Assembly: GCF_030462475.1 (NCBI RefSeq)
Contig: NZ_JASMRZ010000017.1
Span: 34,198-93,144 of the forward strand
DNA from: Variovorax sp. CAN15
GTDB taxonomy: Bacteria > Pseudomonadota > Gammaproteobacteria > Burkholderiales > Burkholderiaceae_C
DNA: 58,947 nt
Reading direction: 5' to 3'
A program made the position numbers and the translations under genes. Under the pieces are notes generated by a model. That model had not been told where the DNA came from. It made no database searches and worked only from the letters and a program-made list of their open reading frames with translations. Position 1 is the stretch's first letter, and each line of letters begins with the position of its first letter. Shown piece by piece: positions 1 to 9,508 of the stretch.

Positions 1-357
1 GTGCATCTCAGGCGCACGCCGCTGGACCGGCCGCTCGCGGCCCTGCCTGGGCATACGCTGCAGATCGTGCCCGTCGACGCCGCGCTGCCCTCGTCGCTGG
101 GCCAGCCGCTTCGCGTGCGCGTGCTCCATCGCGGCAAGCCGGTCGCGAACGTGCCGGTACTGGCCGACTTCGTCAACGATCCGGACGGCAAGGCGCTGCT
201 TACGGCGGCAGATGGCACCGTGACGGTCCCGGTGCGCAACCAGGGGCTCAACGTGATCGCCGCGAAGCTCGATGCGCCCGCGGAGGACCAGGTCGCCACC
301 GACAAGGTGGAGCACCTGGCCACGCTGTCCTTCCGGCTCGCGCATGCGCCCGAGTGA
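1..357 (+). CDS. DUF4198 (NikM-like) periplasmic protein, C-terminal part
   Basis: The frame is open from the first base, so the GTG at position 1 is probably internal and the 5' part lies outside the window. The visible 118 residues are beta-rich and contain a segment on replaceable 'LHRGKPVANVPV' and a 'TAADGTVTVPV' turn, typical of the last Ig-like domain of DUF4198 proteins, which are secreted, beta-sandwich and often linked to metal uptake. No catalytic residues are evident. The stop is only 12 bp before an OprD-type porin, so the two are likely co-transcribed and may act together in uptake of one solute. The family call rests on overall pattern, not on a decisive motif. Confidence 0.6.
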   Translation: MHLRRTPLDRPLAALPGHTLQIVPVDAALPSSLGQPLRVRVLHRGKPVANVPVLADFVNDPDGKALLTAADGTVTVPVRNQGLNVIAAKLDAPAEDQVATDKVEHLATLSFRLAHAPE

Positions 358-369
358 AGAGGGGCACGC

Positions 370-1806
370 ATGATCCGAATGCATCCGATGCAACCTGCAG
401 TCCCGTCGATGCCGGGCCAGGGCGGTCGAAGGCGCCTCCCGCAGGTCGGCAAATGCTGCGGTGCCGTGCTGATCGCACTGGCCGGTACCGCCTCCGGAGC
501 GGAAGGCACGCCCCGCGAAGCCGCCGGGGGCTTCGTCGAGGACACGCGCTGGAGCCTGCTGAACCGCACCGTCTACGAGCGCCGCAACTATCTGGACGGC
601 GCGACGAGCAACGGCGGCCGCAATGCAGTGCTGCCGAAGACCCGGCGCAGCGACTACGCGCAGGAATGGGGCTACGGGCTCATCGGCACCGTCGAATCCG
701 GTTTCACGCCCGGCTGGATAGGTTTCGGCGCCGACGCGCATGTCTCGCTCGCACGCAATCTCTCCGGCGACGACTACCGCGTCGGCAAGATCCGCATGCT
801 GCCGGTGGACAGTGCCGGCTACGCGCAGGACGGCATCGCACGCGGCGGCATCGCGCTGAAGGCGCGCGTTTCTTCCACGGTGCTGAAAGTGGGCGAGCAG
901 CGGGTGAAGACGCCGATCTTCAGTTCGTCCGACACGCGCCTGCTGCCCGAGACCATGCGCGGCTGGCTCGTCACCAGCAACGAGTTCGACAAGCTCACGC
1001 TGCAGGCCGGCCGGTTCACCGGCTCGACCGACCGGAATGCGCGGAGTACCGGCAACCCGCTGATCGTGAACTACCTCGATCCGAAATCGCCGCGCGGCGA
1101 CGCCTTCGACTTTGCCGGCGCCACCTGGAAAGGCATTCCCTCGCTCGCGATCAGCGGCTATGTGGGGCGGCTGAAGGACACCTGGCGCACGAGCTACCTC
1201 GGGGCTTTCTACACGGTGCCGTTGCAGGATGGCGGCAGCGCGAGCGCGAGCGCGAGCACGCTGTCCTTCGACCTGCAGGTCTATCGCAGCAAGGATACGG
1301 GCCGTGCACTGGCGGGTCGGGTCGACAACACGACTTCGAGCCTGATGGCCACCTACGCGCACGGGCCTCATCGCATCGGCCTGGGCTGGCAGAAGGTGGC
1401 TGGCGACACGCCGTTCGACTACGTGACGCGCGGCGCCATCTGGCTCGGCAACGCGGCACAGCTTTCGGACTTCAACGCGCCGCACGAGCAGTCATGGCAA
1501 CTGCGCTACGAGGTCGACGCCGCGCAATGGGGCGCGCCAGGCCTAAGCCTGGGCGCGGCCTACATCCGCGGCAGCGGCATCGACGGCAGCCGCGTGCCCG
1601 CACGCGGAGGCTATGCATGGCTGGGCTATGGCCGCGGCGGCGAGCACTGGGAGCGTGACCTCTGGCTGTGCTACACGGTCCGCGAGGGCCGGGCCAAGGG
1701 GCTGGCCCTGCTGCTGCGCTATGGCGAGCACCGCAACAACAAGGCGCAGGCCGAACTTCCCACGCGCCAGATCCGCGTGGCGGTGGAGTACCCGATAGGC
1801 GGTTGA
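370..1806 (+). CDS. OprD-family outer-membrane porin
   Basis: A 478-residue protein with a basic N-terminus (GRRR) and a hydrophobic stretch (about residues 30-43) ending near TASGAEG, which looks like a signal peptide. The mature part opens with the OprD-like pattern GGFVEDTRWSLLNRTVYERRNY and continues as alternating amphipathic beta strands with many Gly, Tyr and Arg, ending in a strand without a terminal Phe. OprD porins are 18-stranded channels for amino acids, organic acids or other small solutes. A purine-rich AGAGGGG lies about 6-12 bp before the ATG. It follows the DUF4198 gene by 12 bp. The substrate cannot be told from sequence. Confidence 0.85.
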   Translation: MIRMHPMQPAVPSMPGQGGRRRLPQVGKCCGAVLIALAGTASGAEGTPREAAGGFVEDTRWSLLNRTVYERRNYLDGATSNGGRNAVLPKTRRSDYAQEWGYGLIGTVESGFTPGWIGFGADAHVSLARNLSGDDYRVGKIRMLPVDSAGYAQDGIARGGIALKARVSSTVLKVGEQRVKTPIFSSSDTRLLPETMRGWLVTSNEFDKLTLQAGRFTGSTDRNARSTGNPLIVNYLDPKSPRGDAFDFAGATWKGIPSLAISGYVGRLKDTWRTSYLGAFYTVPLQDGGSASASASTLSFDLQVYRSKDTGRALAGRVDNTTSSLMATYAHGPHRIGLGWQKVAGDTPFDYVTRGAIWLGNAAQLSDFNAPHEQSWQLRYEVDAAQWGAPGLSLGAAYIRGSGIDGSRVPARGGYAWLGYGRGGEHWERDLWLCYTVREGRAKGLALLLRYGEHRNNKAQAELPTRQIRVAVEYPIGG

Positions 1807-1825
1807 CCGGGGAGGAAGCTGCCGG

Positions 1826-2293
1826 TCAGCGCGCCACCCTGGCAGTGGCGGGAAGTTTCTTCACGAAGGTCGCGGCCGGATCGAGCGGCTTGCCGTCGCG
1901 CGCGCGCAGCTCGATCTTCGGCACCGGCTTGCCGCTGTCGCGCTCGACCAGCACCGAATGCGGCTCGCCCCTGGCGTACAGGTGCGCCTCGCCCCAGTGC
2001 CGCAGGCCGACCACCACGGGGAACAGGCCCTTGCCCTTGGCCGTCAGCACGTATTCCTGGTAGGCCGATCCGTCGGAGGCGGGCACGAGCTCGAGCACGC
2101 CTTCGATCACCAGGTTCTTCAGCCGGTCGGACAGGATGTTCTTGGCGACGCCCAGGCTCTGCTGGAACTCGCCGAAGCGCTTCATGCCGTCGAAGGCATC
2201 GCGGATCACGAGCAGCGACCACTGGTCGCCGACGATGTCGAGCGCGCGTGCCATCGGGCATGCGTCGGCCTTGAGGCTTTTTCGTTGGGCCAT
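1826..2293 (-). CDS. HxlR-family winged-helix transcriptional regulator
   Basis: A 155-residue protein with the HxlR signature: a conserved early Cys in DACPMARALDIVGDQW, then LLVIRDAFDGMKRFGEFQ and a recognition region SLGVAKNILSDRLKNL. HxlR proteins are DNA-binding dimers, often controlling a neighbouring enzyme or transporter. I use the ATG at 2293, preceded by AAGGAAAG, because a longer upstream extension of the frame is Arg-rich and unlike the family. A 7-bp palindrome lies about 50-66 bp upstream. The gene points towards the OprD gene with a 19-bp convergent gap, so there is no obvious operon partner to regulate. Confidence 0.85.
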   Translation of the reverse strand: MAQRKSLKADACPMARALDIVGDQWSLLVIRDAFDGMKRFGEFQQSLGVAKNILSDRLKNLVIEGVLELVPASDGSAYQEYVLTAKGKGLFPVVVGLRHWGEAHLYARGEPHSVLVERDSGKPVPKIELRARDGKPLDPAATFVKKLPATARVAR

Positions 2294-2342
2294 GGGAGCT
2301 TTCCTTCGGGTTCGTCGGACCGGGGCGGCAATGACCGCAGTC

Positions 2343-2359
2343 GGTTTTATTTTAAAACC
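2343..2359. promoter_or_regulatory. Perfect inverted repeat upstream of the HxlR gene, possible operator
   Basis: GGTTTTA, a TTT spacer, then TAAAACC forms a perfect palindrome in an AT-rich patch of otherwise GC-rich sequence, 50-66 bp upstream of the HxlR start. Size and symmetry suit a dimeric winged-helix repressor, so autoregulation is a reasonable inference. No binding evidence exists here. Confidence 0.4.
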
Positions 2360-2524
2360 CAGAGAGAAGCGCCTGCCTGGCCGCCCGACGCTTCGTGCCC
2401 TTACCCGTGCGTGCAGGCGTGTGGCCGATGCGGATGACGGCCTGCCTCGGTCCCGCGCGAGTCGGAGCACGCCGGCGCCGGACGCATCCTTCCCGAATTC
2501 CTCCGCCGAGCGAGCGGCGAAGGC

Positions 2525-3058
2525 TCAGTGCAGCGCGCGCTGCATCAGTACCGTGTCCACCCAGCGCCCGAACTTGAATCCGATGTCGCGCAGCACGCCG
2601 ACCTGTTCGAAGCCCAGGCTTTCATGCAGCCGCAGCGAGCCCGTGTTGGCGCTGTTGCCCACGCAGGCGACCATTTGCGTGAAGCCGGCTTCGGTGCAGC
2701 GCCGGATCACCTCGCGCAGCAGCGCCTTGCCGATGCCGTGGCCGTGCATGCCCTGAGCGACGTAGACCGAGTCTTCCACCGAGTGCCGGTATGCGGAGCG
2801 GGCGCGGTAGGCGGTGGCGTAGGCATAGCCGGCGACCTTGCCGTCGAGCATCGCCACCAGGTAGGGCATGCCGCGCGCGAGCACGTCGGCGCGGCGCTGC
2901 TGCATCTGGTCGACGGATGGCACTTCTTCCTCGAAGGAGCACAGGTCGTGCAGCACGTAGTGGCTGTAGATGGACTGCACGGCGGCCATGTGATGCGGCA
3001 TGGCGTCGAGGATTTCGACCGTGGCGGAAGCGAGCGGAGCAGGGGATGGCGATGACAT
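2525..3058 (-). CDS. GNAT N-acetyltransferase, phosphinothricin-acetyltransferase-like
   Basis: A 177-residue acetyl-CoA-dependent acyltransferase. The N-terminal motif IYSHYVLHDLCSFEEEVPS matches the substrate-side segment of the Pat/Bar (MnaT-like) group, followed by YAYATAYRARSAYRHSVEDSVYV and the acetyl-CoA loop with G-M-H-G-H-G-I-G-K (around residue 105). C-terminal N-T-G-S-L-R-L-H-E-S-L-G-F is the usual beta-bulge region. Members of this group acetylate the amino group of phosphinothricin, methionine sulfone or related amino acids; the true substrate is unknown. It is divergent from a LysR gene 49 bp away with a LysR-type palindrome between them, suggesting that regulator controls it. 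Confidence 0.85.
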   Translation of the reverse strand: MSSPSPAPLASATVEILDAMPHHMAAVQSIYSHYVLHDLCSFEEEVPSVDQMQQRRADVLARGMPYLVAMLDGKVAGYAYATAYRARSAYRHSVEDSVYVAQGMHGHGIGKALLREVIRRCTEAGFTQMVACVGNSANTGSLRLHESLGFEQVGVLRDIGFKFGRWVDTVLMQRALH

Positions 3059-3080
3059 GGCCCCGATCTTGACGATGCAC

Positions 3081-3095
3081 CTTCGATAAGTGAAG
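3081..3095. promoter_or_regulatory. LysR-type T-N11-A palindrome in the divergent GNAT/LysR gap
   Basis: CTTC-GATAAGT-GAAG is a perfect 4-bp-arm palindrome satisfying the T-N11-A rule (T at 3082, A at 3094). It lies in the 49-bp gap between the divergent acetyltransferase and LysR genes, the classic place for an LTTR operator. Confidence 0.45.
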
Positions 3096-3107
3096 CTTCG
3101 CTAGCCT

Positions 3108-4031
3108 ATGCAAGGCATGAGAAAAACTTTGGATAAATCGCTCAACCTCGACCAGCTCCGTTCCTTCGCGCTGGTGATCGAAACCGGCAGCTTCTCGGCC
3201 GCCGCCGACAGGCTGGGCCTCTCCCAGCCGGCCGTGAGCCTGCAGATACGCCAGCTCGAACGCCGGCTGGCGGTGCGCCTCGTGGAGCGCGTCGGCAAGC
3301 GCGCGCAGGCCACGCCGGCTGGCATGGAGCTGCTGCGCCACGCGCAGAACATCGAGGCCGCGGTGGAAAACGCCATCGACGCGCTCGCCGACCACGCCAG
3401 CGGCATCGCGGGCCGCGTGCGGCTGGGCACGGGCGCGACGGCCTGCCTGCATTTCCTGCCTGCCGTGCTGCGCGGGCTGCGTGAGCGCTTTCCCGAACTC
3501 GGCGTGGTGGTCAGCACCGGCAACACCGAGGACCAGGCGCGCAAGGTGGAAGAAAACAGCCTCGATCTCGCGCTGGTCACGCTGCCCGTGGCCGGGCGCT
3601 CGCTGGCGGTGATGCCGGTGCTCGACGACGAATTCGTGGCCATCGGCCGGCAGGACATCGCGCCGCTGAAGGCCAGGGTCTCGCCGGGCGACCTGGCCAG
3701 TTTGCCGCTGGTGCTGTTCGAGCCCGCGGCCAACACGCGCAAGCTGGTCGACCGCTGGTTCGCCGCGGAGGGCCTGCAGCCGCAGCCGGTGATGGAGCTG
3801 GGCAGCGTGGAGGCGATGAAGGAGATGGTGGCCGCGGGGCTGGGCTACGCCATCGTGCCCGGCATGGCGATGGTGGGGCGCGGCGCGCACCCGGAGCTGA
3901 AGACCAGCCGGCTGAACCCCCGAATGCATCGCGGGCTGGCCATCGTGGTCCGGCGCGACAAGCCCGTCAGCAAGGCCCTGCGCGTGGTGCTGGATGCGAT
4001 CGTGGCGGCCGGGAAGCCCGGCCGCCACTGA
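3108..4031 (+). CDS. LysR-family transcriptional regulator
   Basis: A 307-residue LTTR. The N-terminal winged helix-turn-helix is clear: LDQLRSFALVIETGSFSAAA, then RLGLSQPAVSLQIRQLERRL (about residues 35-55). The remaining two-thirds form the usual effector-binding domain (LRLGTGATACLHFLPAVLRGLRERFPELG region). A second ATG at 3117 is possible; neither start has a good ribosome-binding site. It is divergent from the GNAT gene across an LTTR-like palindrome and convergent with the MFS gene, so the acetyltransferase is the best guess for its target. No effector can be named. Confidence 0.88.
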   Translation: MQGMRKTLDKSLNLDQLRSFALVIETGSFSAAADRLGLSQPAVSLQIRQLERRLAVRLVERVGKRAQATPAGMELLRHAQNIEAAVENAIDALADHASGIAGRVRLGTGATACLHFLPAVLRGLRERFPELGVVVSTGNTEDQARKVEENSLDLALVTLPVAGRSLAVMPVLDDEFVAIGRQDIAPLKARVSPGDLASLPLVLFEPAANTRKLVDRWFAAEGLQPQPVMELGSVEAMKEMVAAGLGYAIVPGMAMVGRGAHPELKTSRLNPRMHRGLAIVVRRDKPVSKALRVVLDAIVAAGKPGRH

Positions 4032-4065
4032 TTGGTCGGATCGATTGCGGAGCTGCCGCTCGTGC

Positions 4066-5319
4066 TTACTCGGGCATGGCCGCCAGCGAGGCACCGCCGC
4101 GCGCACGGCCCAGCGTGCCGACGATCAGCGCAGCGATCAGCACCAGCACGCCGCTGAGCACCATCGCGCTGGAGATGCCGAAGCTGTCGACCGTCACGCC
4201 GCCGATCAGCGCGCCGGAGGCGATCGCCACCTGGAAGCCGCTCACAAGCAGGGCCTGGCCGGCCTCGGGGGCGTCGGGCACCGCTTCCATCATCCAGCCG
4301 GTGAGCGCCACCGGGATCAGGCCGAAGGCCACGCCCCAGATCACGACCACCACCGCGCCGGGCACGAAGCCGGAACCGATCACCGTCGTCAGCAGCAGGG
4401 CGGTGGCGAGCATCAGCGCCGCCAGCAGGGTGGTGCCGCGCACGCTGCGCGCCACCAGGCTGCCGCCGAGGAAGGTGCCGACGAAGCCCACCGCGCCGTA
4501 GACGAGCAGCAGCGTCGACACCGAGTTGGGCGCGAGGCCGAACACCTGCTGCAGCAGCGGCTTCAGGTAGGTGTAGGCGGCGAAGTGGCCGGCGATGAAG
4601 AACAGCACCGCGAGCAGGCCGACCTGCGCCATGCGGCGCGTGAGCGGCGTGAGCAGGTCGCGTGCGCCGATGGCGCGCACAGGCGGGATCGAAGGCAGCA
4701 GCCACAGCTGCACCAGCAGCACGGCGGCTGCGAGCGCGCCGGTCACGGCGAACGAAGCGCGCCAGCCGAACAGCGTGCCGAGGAAGGAGCCGGCCGGCAC
4801 GCCGAGCACCGTGGCAGCCGACACGCCGGCCAGCACGATCGACATCGCGCGCGCCTGCGAGGCATGCGGCACCAGCTGCGTGGCGGCGGCGGGCGCGAAG
4901 GTCCAGAAGCCACCCACGCACAGGCCGAGCAGCAGGCGCGCCACCAGCATGGTGGCGAAGTTGGGCGCGAAGGCCGCGAGCAGGTTCGATGCGATCAGCA
5001 AGGTGGTGAGCGCGATCAGCACCGTGCGGCGATCGAGCTTGCCCGAGGCGACGATCAGCGCTGGACCCGCGAATGCGGCGAGCACGCCGGGCATGGTGAC
5101 CATCAGGCCGGCCGTGCCGTCGGACACGTTGAGGCCGCGCGCGATGTCGGTGAGAAGGCCGATGGGCATGAACTCGGTCGAGACCATCGCGAAGGTGCCG
5201 ACGGCGATGGAGCCGACGGCGAGCCACGCGGAGCGTGAGGCCGGAACAGGCGTTGCCGCGGCCTGCACCGGTGCCCCGAGCTCGTCGATGCACGGGTTGC
5301 TGCTGGGTGAATTCATCAT
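4066..5319 (-). CDS. MFS drug/sugar exporter (DHA1, AraJ-like)
   Basis: A 417-residue inner-membrane transporter with about twelve hydrophobic segments. The first helix carries the FAMVSTEFMPIGLL pattern typical of the AraJ/NepI branch of DHA1 exporters, and the loop after helix 2 has the family A-like motif around SGKLDRRTVL. I place the start at the ATG-ATG pair at 5319/5316, because upstream residues are Arg/His-rich and lie before the natural N-terminus. It converges on the LysR gene with a 34-bp gap. The substrate is unknown; relatives expel sugars, nucleosides or drugs in exchange for protons. Confidence 0.85.
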   Translation of the reverse strand: MMNSPSSNPCIDELGAPVQAAATPVPASRSAWLAVGSIAVGTFAMVSTEFMPIGLLTDIARGLNVSDGTAGLMVTMPGVLAAFAGPALIVASGKLDRRTVLIALTTLLIASNLLAAFAPNFATMLVARLLLGLCVGGFWTFAPAAATQLVPHASQARAMSIVLAGVSAATVLGVPAGSFLGTLFGWRASFAVTGALAAAVLLVQLWLLPSIPPVRAIGARDLLTPLTRRMAQVGLLAVLFFIAGHFAAYTYLKPLLQQVFGLAPNSVSTLLLVYGAVGFVGTFLGGSLVARSVRGTTLLAALMLATALLLTTVIGSGFVPGAVVVVIWGVAFGLIPVALTGWMMEAVPDAPEAGQALLVSGFQVAIASGALIGGVTVDSFGISSAMVLSGVLVLIAALIVGTLGRARGGASLAAMPE

Positions 5320-5500
5320 GATGGGGAGCTGTCCTTGGAAGCGTCGGCATTGGCGCGCGCACCGATGCCGTTGAAGAGGCATGGAGTGTGCGAGCCGTCG
5401 CGCTTGCGACAAAGGTGCCACGCGGCAGTAGACAGTTTCCCGGGAATGAACAATGGGCCCTTTTGGTGGCTATCGCCATCCACGGGGCCTCCGCGGCGGC

Positions 5501-6043
5501 CTAGCTGGGCGCGGGTCGCAATTGCAATATCCGGCCATCGGCGACGAAGGAATCGCCGATCAGTACGCGAAAGGTTGTACCGGGCTGAAAGCGAGGCAGC
5601 GCGACGGCGGGCGAGAGGAACTCGACTTCGAGCGCGGCCGGCTTGCCGCGCTCCAGCGCATCACCCGCCGGCACCATCCAGCGCGCCGAGAAGCCTTCCT
5701 TGTCGAGCACCAGTGCGCAGCGGTATTCGCCCGGCGCGATGGGCGTGTCCTGCGAGGGCAGGGCGGGCTTGCGGAATGTGATCTCCGCCAGCGCGCCAGG
5801 CGTGAAGGCGCCCAGCGCATCGAAGCCCGGCGGCGCGGCAGGCGGCGCACGGCGCGGCCACTTGCCGATCAGCCATGCGATCACGTTGCCGATGATCGGC
5901 ACCCACAGCACCATCAGCAGCGTCGCGATGTCGCGCGTGGTCGAGCCCGGCGCCGCGTAGTGCCGCACCACCGCGCCGCCCACCGCCACGCACAGCAGGA
6001 TGGCGACGATGAGCCTGCGGCGAAAGCCGATCTTCGTGCTCAT
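5501..6043 (-). CDS. Small membrane protein of unknown function
   Basis: A 180-residue protein I do not recognise. It has two predicted membrane helices near the N-terminus (about residues 10-30 and 36-63), a Pro/Ala-rich linker (RRAPPAAPPG) and a soluble beta-rich C-terminal domain of about 110 residues that includes GEYRCALVLDKEGFSARW and resembles an elongation-factor-Tu-like barrel at a very rough level. It ends in PAPS. It is 4 bp downstream of the GFA-fold gene on the same strand, so the two are probably one transcript. Codon use fits a real gene. Confidence 0.65.
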   Translation of the reverse strand: MSTKIGFRRRLIVAILLCVAVGGAVVRHYAAPGSTTRDIATLLMVLWVPIIGNVIAWLIGKWPRRAPPAAPPGFDALGAFTPGALAEITFRKPALPSQDTPIAPGEYRCALVLDKEGFSARWMVPAGDALERGKPAALEVEFLSPAVALPRFQPGTTFRVLIGDSFVADGRILQLRPAPS

Positions 6044-6047
6044 GCGT

Positions 6048-6449
6048 TCACGCCTTCGCCGGAGGCGCTTCGGGGAATGACGGAATCTGCGTCTCGTGGT
6101 CGAGCCACGGCACCTCGTGCGACGTCCAGATGTGCGATGCGGGGCGCTGTCCCGGGTCGTCGTCTAGCGAGCCCAGGCGCAGGATGACCTGCGGCTTTTC
6201 CACCCACTCGGCCACGAGGTGCGTGCCGCAGCGGGTGCAGAAGTGGCGCAGCTTGCCGGGCGTCGATTCGAAGGAGCCGATGGCCTCTTCGCCGGCGGTC
6301 CAGCGGAAATCGGCGCGGTCGATGCGCGCGGTGGTGGTGAAAGCGGCGCTGTGCGCCTTGCGGCACGTCGCGCAGTGGCAATGGACGATGGGGCCGGCGA
6401 GGCGCGCGGCCTCGTATCGGACGGTGCCGCACAGGCAGGAGCCCTTCAT
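6048..6449 (-). CDS. GFA-family (Gfa-like, CENP-V fold) zinc protein
   Basis: A 133-residue protein with all expected metal ligands: SCLCG near the N-terminus, then HCHCATCRK (about residues 23-31) and FCTRCGTH (about 70-77). This is the glutathione-dependent formaldehyde-activating enzyme fold, with a structural and a second zinc site. Most members are not shown to act on formaldehyde, so the reaction is left open. It is followed 4 bp later by the small membrane protein gene. An unrelated GC-rich hairpin downstream of ppc separates it from that gene. Confidence 0.85.
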   Translation of the reverse strand: MKGSCLCGTVRYEAARLAGPIVHCHCATCRKAHSAAFTTTARIDRADFRWTAGEEAIGSFESTPGKLRHFCTRCGTHLVAEWVEKPQVILRLGSLDDDPGQRPASHIWTSHEVPWLDHETQIPSFPEAPPAKA

Positions 6450-6504
6450 GGCTTTTCCTTTTGGTCGCGATGGGTGAGTGGGGCTGCGAGTCTATGCCCC
6501 CGCC

Positions 6505-6538
6505 GCAAGAAGAAAGACGGGCCCGCCGGGCCCGTCTT
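6505..6538 (-). terminator. Intrinsic terminator of ppc
   Basis: An 11-bp perfect stem (6514-6524 with 6528-6538, 3-nt loop), read on the minus strand just after the ppc stop, followed by the T-rich tail TTTCTTCTT. Confidence 0.8.
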
Positions 6539-6561
6539 CGTTCATGGCGCGGCGAAGCGCA

Positions 6562-9405
6562 TCAGCCCGTGTTGCGCAGGCCCGCTGCCACCCCGTTGAT
6601 CGAGATGTGGATGCCGCGCTGCAGCCGCTCGCCGCCGTCGCCCGCGCGGTATCGCCGCATCAGCTCGACCTGCAGGTGGTGCAGCGGGTCGATGTACGGG
6701 AAGCGGTGGCGCACCGAGCGCTGCATCTCGGCGTTGCCTTCGAGCCGCTGCTTCGCGCCGGTGATGAGTGAGAGCGCGTCGGAGGTGCGGTGCCACTCGG
6801 CCTCGATCATCGAGAACACCTTCTGGCGCAGCTTGCGGTCGGTGACCAGCTCGGCATAGCGCGAGGCCAGCGCGAGGTCGCTCTTGGCGAGCACCATGTC
6901 CATGTTCGACAGCAGCGTGCGGAAGAACGGCCACTGCGCGTACATGCGCTGCAGCAGCGCCTGGCGCTCCTTGCGGCCGGCCGCGTTGCCCGCTGCGGCC
7001 AGGAACTGCTCCACGCCCGAGCCGAAGCCGAACCAGCCCGGAATGGTGAGGCGGCACTGTCCCCAGCTGAAGCTCCACGGCACCGCGCGCAGGTCGTCGA
7101 TCTTGTGGCTGGGGTTGCGCGACGCGGGGCGCGAGCCGATGTTGAGTTCGGCGATCTCGCGGATCGGCGTGGAGCCGAAGAAGTAGTCGCCGAAGCCCGG
7201 CGTCTCGTAGACCAGCTTGCGGTAGGCCGCCATGCTCGCCGCCGAAAGCTCGCCCGCGGCCGAGAGGAAGTTGGCGGGTGCCGACTTGCCCTGCGGCAGC
7301 AGCGTGGCCTCCAGCGTGGCGGCCACCAGCGTCTCGAGGTTGCGCCGGCCGATCTCGCGGTTGGCGTACTTCGAGCCGATGACCTCGCCCTGCTCGGTCA
7401 GCCGGATCTGGCCGCGCACCGTGCCTGGCGGCTGCGCGAGGATGGCCTGGTAGCTTGGGCCGCCGCCGCGTCCCACCGTGCCGCCTCGGCCATGGAACAT
7501 GCGCAGGCGGATAGGGTTGGCCTTCTTCCTGTTCAGCTCGTCGAACAGCGACACCAGCGCGATGCCTGCGCGGTACAGCTCCCAGTTGCTGGTGAAGATG
7601 CCGCCGTCCTTGTTGCTGTCGGAGTAGCCCAGCATCACGTCCTGCTCGGCGCCCGAGCGCTCGATGAGCGCCTGGATGTTCGGCAGCGCATAGAAGGCGC
7701 GCACGATGGGCGCGGCGTTGCGCAGGTCTTCGATGGTTTCGAACAGCGGCACCACGATCAGGTCGCAGGTGGCCTTGCCGTCCATCGCGCCGCGCAGCAG
7801 GCCCGCTTCCTTCTGCAGCAGCAGGGCCTCGAGCAGGTCGCTCACCGTCTCGGTGTGGCTGATGATGTAGTGGCGGATGGCGGCGGCGCCGTAGCGCGCA
7901 CGCGCGGTGCGCGCTGCCGAGAAGATGGCCAGCTCGCTTTTGGCGAGCGGCGAGTAGTCGGCGTCGGGCACGCGCAGCGGGCGGGCGTCGTCTAGCAGCT
8001 TGAGCAGCAGCGTCTGCTTGGCTTCTTCGGCCAGCGAGGCATACGAGGGCTCGATGCGCGCGGTGGCCAGCAGCTCGGCGATCACGGCCTCGTGCTTGTC
8101 GGAACTCTGGCGCAGGTCGACCGTGGCCAGGTGGAAGCCGAACACCTCCACCGCGCGGATCAGCGGCAGCAGGCGCGGCGCGGCGAGCACGCTGCCGTGC
8201 TTTTCTTCCAGCGACTCGGCAATCGTGCGCAGGTCGGCCAGGAACTCTTCGGCGCTCGCGTACGGGTTCTGTGGCGCGACGGCATGGCGCGCGGCCTCGC
8301 CGCCGGTCAGCTCGCGCAGCGTAGCCGCCAGGCGCGCATACACGCCGGTCAGCGCCCGGCGGTAGGGCTCGTCCTTGCGGTGCTCGCTGGTGTCGGGCGA
8401 ACGCTCGGCCAGCGCCTGCATTTCCACCGACACGTCAACCAGCGTGGCCGACAGCGACAGCTCGCCGCCGAGGTAGTGCACCTCGGTGAGGTAATGGCGC
8501 AGCGCCAGCTCGCTCTGGCGGCTCAGCGCGTATTCGAGCGTCTCGGCCGTGACGTTGGGGTTGCCGTCGCGGTCGCCGCCGATCCACTGGCCCATGCGCA
8601 GGAAGGGCGCAACGGAAGCCGCCTTGCCGCCTTGTGCCAGTGCTTTCTCCAGATCGGCGTACACGCGCGGTATCTCGCGCAGGAAGGTGGCTTCGTAGTA
8701 GCTCAGCGCGTTCTCGATCTCGTCGGCCACGGTGAGCTTGGAAAACCGCAGCAGGCGCGTCTGCCAGATCTGCGTGACGCGGATGCGCATCTGCGTTTCG
8801 TTCTCGGCAAACTCGATGGGCGTGAGCGCGTCCTTTCCACCCGCGTAGGCGTCCTGGCGCAGCCTGATCTCGTCGCGTGCCGTCAGCAGTTGCGCGATGG
8901 CGCGCTCGGCATCGAGGATGCTCTTGCGCTGCACTTCGGTGGGGTGCGCGGTGAGCACCGGCGAGACGTAGCTGTGGGCCAGCGAGGCGACGATGTCGTC
9001 GGGCTTCACTCCCGCCTTGCGGATGCGCGCGAGGGCGGTCTGCAGGTCGCCCTCGACGCTCTCGCCGGCGCGCTCGGTCTCGGTGCGGCGGCGGATCTGG
9101 TGGCGGTCTTCCGCAAGATTGGCCAGGTGGCTGAAGTAGGTGAAGGCGCGGATCACGCGCACCGTCTCGGCGGCGCTCAGCCCCTTGAGCAGGTTCTTCA
9201 GCGCCCGGTCGGCCGCATGGTCCGCATCGCGGCGGAAAGCCACGGAGAGGGTGCGGATCTTCTCGACCAACGCATATGTCTCTTCTCCCTCCTGCTCCCG
9301 GATCACGTCGCCGAGGATCCGGCCCAACAGCCGGATGTCGTCGATCAGAGGCTGGTCTTCGGCCTGGCGGCGCTTGGGCGGAGCAGGTGTCTTGCTGGCT
9401 TTCAT
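6562..9405 (-). CDS. ppc: Phosphoenolpyruvate carboxylase
   Basis: A 947-residue enzyme fixing bicarbonate onto phosphoenolpyruvate to make oxaloacetate, replenishing the TCA cycle. The catalytic histidine lies in [15 protein letters not shown] (His154), and the glycine-rich [14 protein letters not shown] loop sits near residue 600. The C-terminus ends [12 protein letters not shown], with Arg where most bacterial enzymes have Gln in the terminal QNTG. Length is slightly above the E. coli enzyme (883 residues). It is transcribed alone, divergent from hemC across 103 bp, and has a strong terminator. Confidence 0.97.
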   Translation of the reverse strand: MKASKTPAPPKRRQAEDQPLIDDIRLLGRILGDVIREQEGEETYALVEKIRTLSVAFRRDADHAADRALKNLLKGLSAAETVRVIRAFTYFSHLANLAEDRHQIRRRTETERAGESVEGDLQTALARIRKAGVKPDDIVASLAHSYVSPVLTAHPTEVQRKSILDAERAIAQLLTARDEIRLRQDAYAGGKDALTPIEFAENETQMRIRVTQIWQTRLLRFSKLTVADEIENALSYYEATFLREIPRVYADLEKALAQGGKAASVAPFLRMGQWIGGDRDGNPNVTAETLEYALSRQSELALRHYLTEVHYLGGELSLSATLVDVSVEMQALAERSPDTSEHRKDEPYRRALTGVYARLAATLRELTGGEAARHAVAPQNPYASAEEFLADLRTIAESLEEKHGSVLAAPRLLPLIRAVEVFGFHLATVDLRQSSDKHEAVIAELLATARIEPSYASLAEEAKQTLLLKLLDDARPLRVPDADYSPLAKSELAIFSAARTARARYGAAAIRHYIISHTETVSDLLEALLLQKEAGLLRGAMDGKATCDLIVVPLFETIEDLRNAAPIVRAFYALPNIQALIERSGAEQDVMLGYSDSNKDGGIFTSNWELYRAGIALVSLFDELNRKKANPIRLRMFHGRGGTVGRGGGPSYQAILAQPPGTVRGQIRLTEQGEVIGSKYANREIGRRNLETLVAATLEATLLPQGKSAPANFLSAAGELSAASMAAYRKLVYETPGFGDYFFGSTPIREIAELNIGSRPASRNPSHKIDDLRAVPWSFSWGQCRLTIPGWFGFGSGVEQFLAAAGNAAGRKERQALLQRMYAQWPFFRTLLSNMDMVLAKSDLALASRYAELVTDRKLRQKVFSMIEAEWHRTSDALSLITGAKQRLEGNAEMQRSVRHRFPYIDPLHHLQVELMRRYRAGDGGERLQRGIHISINGVAAGLRNTG

Positions 9406-9508
9406 TCGATGTTTGTCCTGGACTTCTTGAATGGAGTGCCGTCTTCGTTGTTGCGGCGCAACATGCTAGCATTCCCGCGGTTTTGAACACGTACTTTTAA
9501 GGCCGCTC

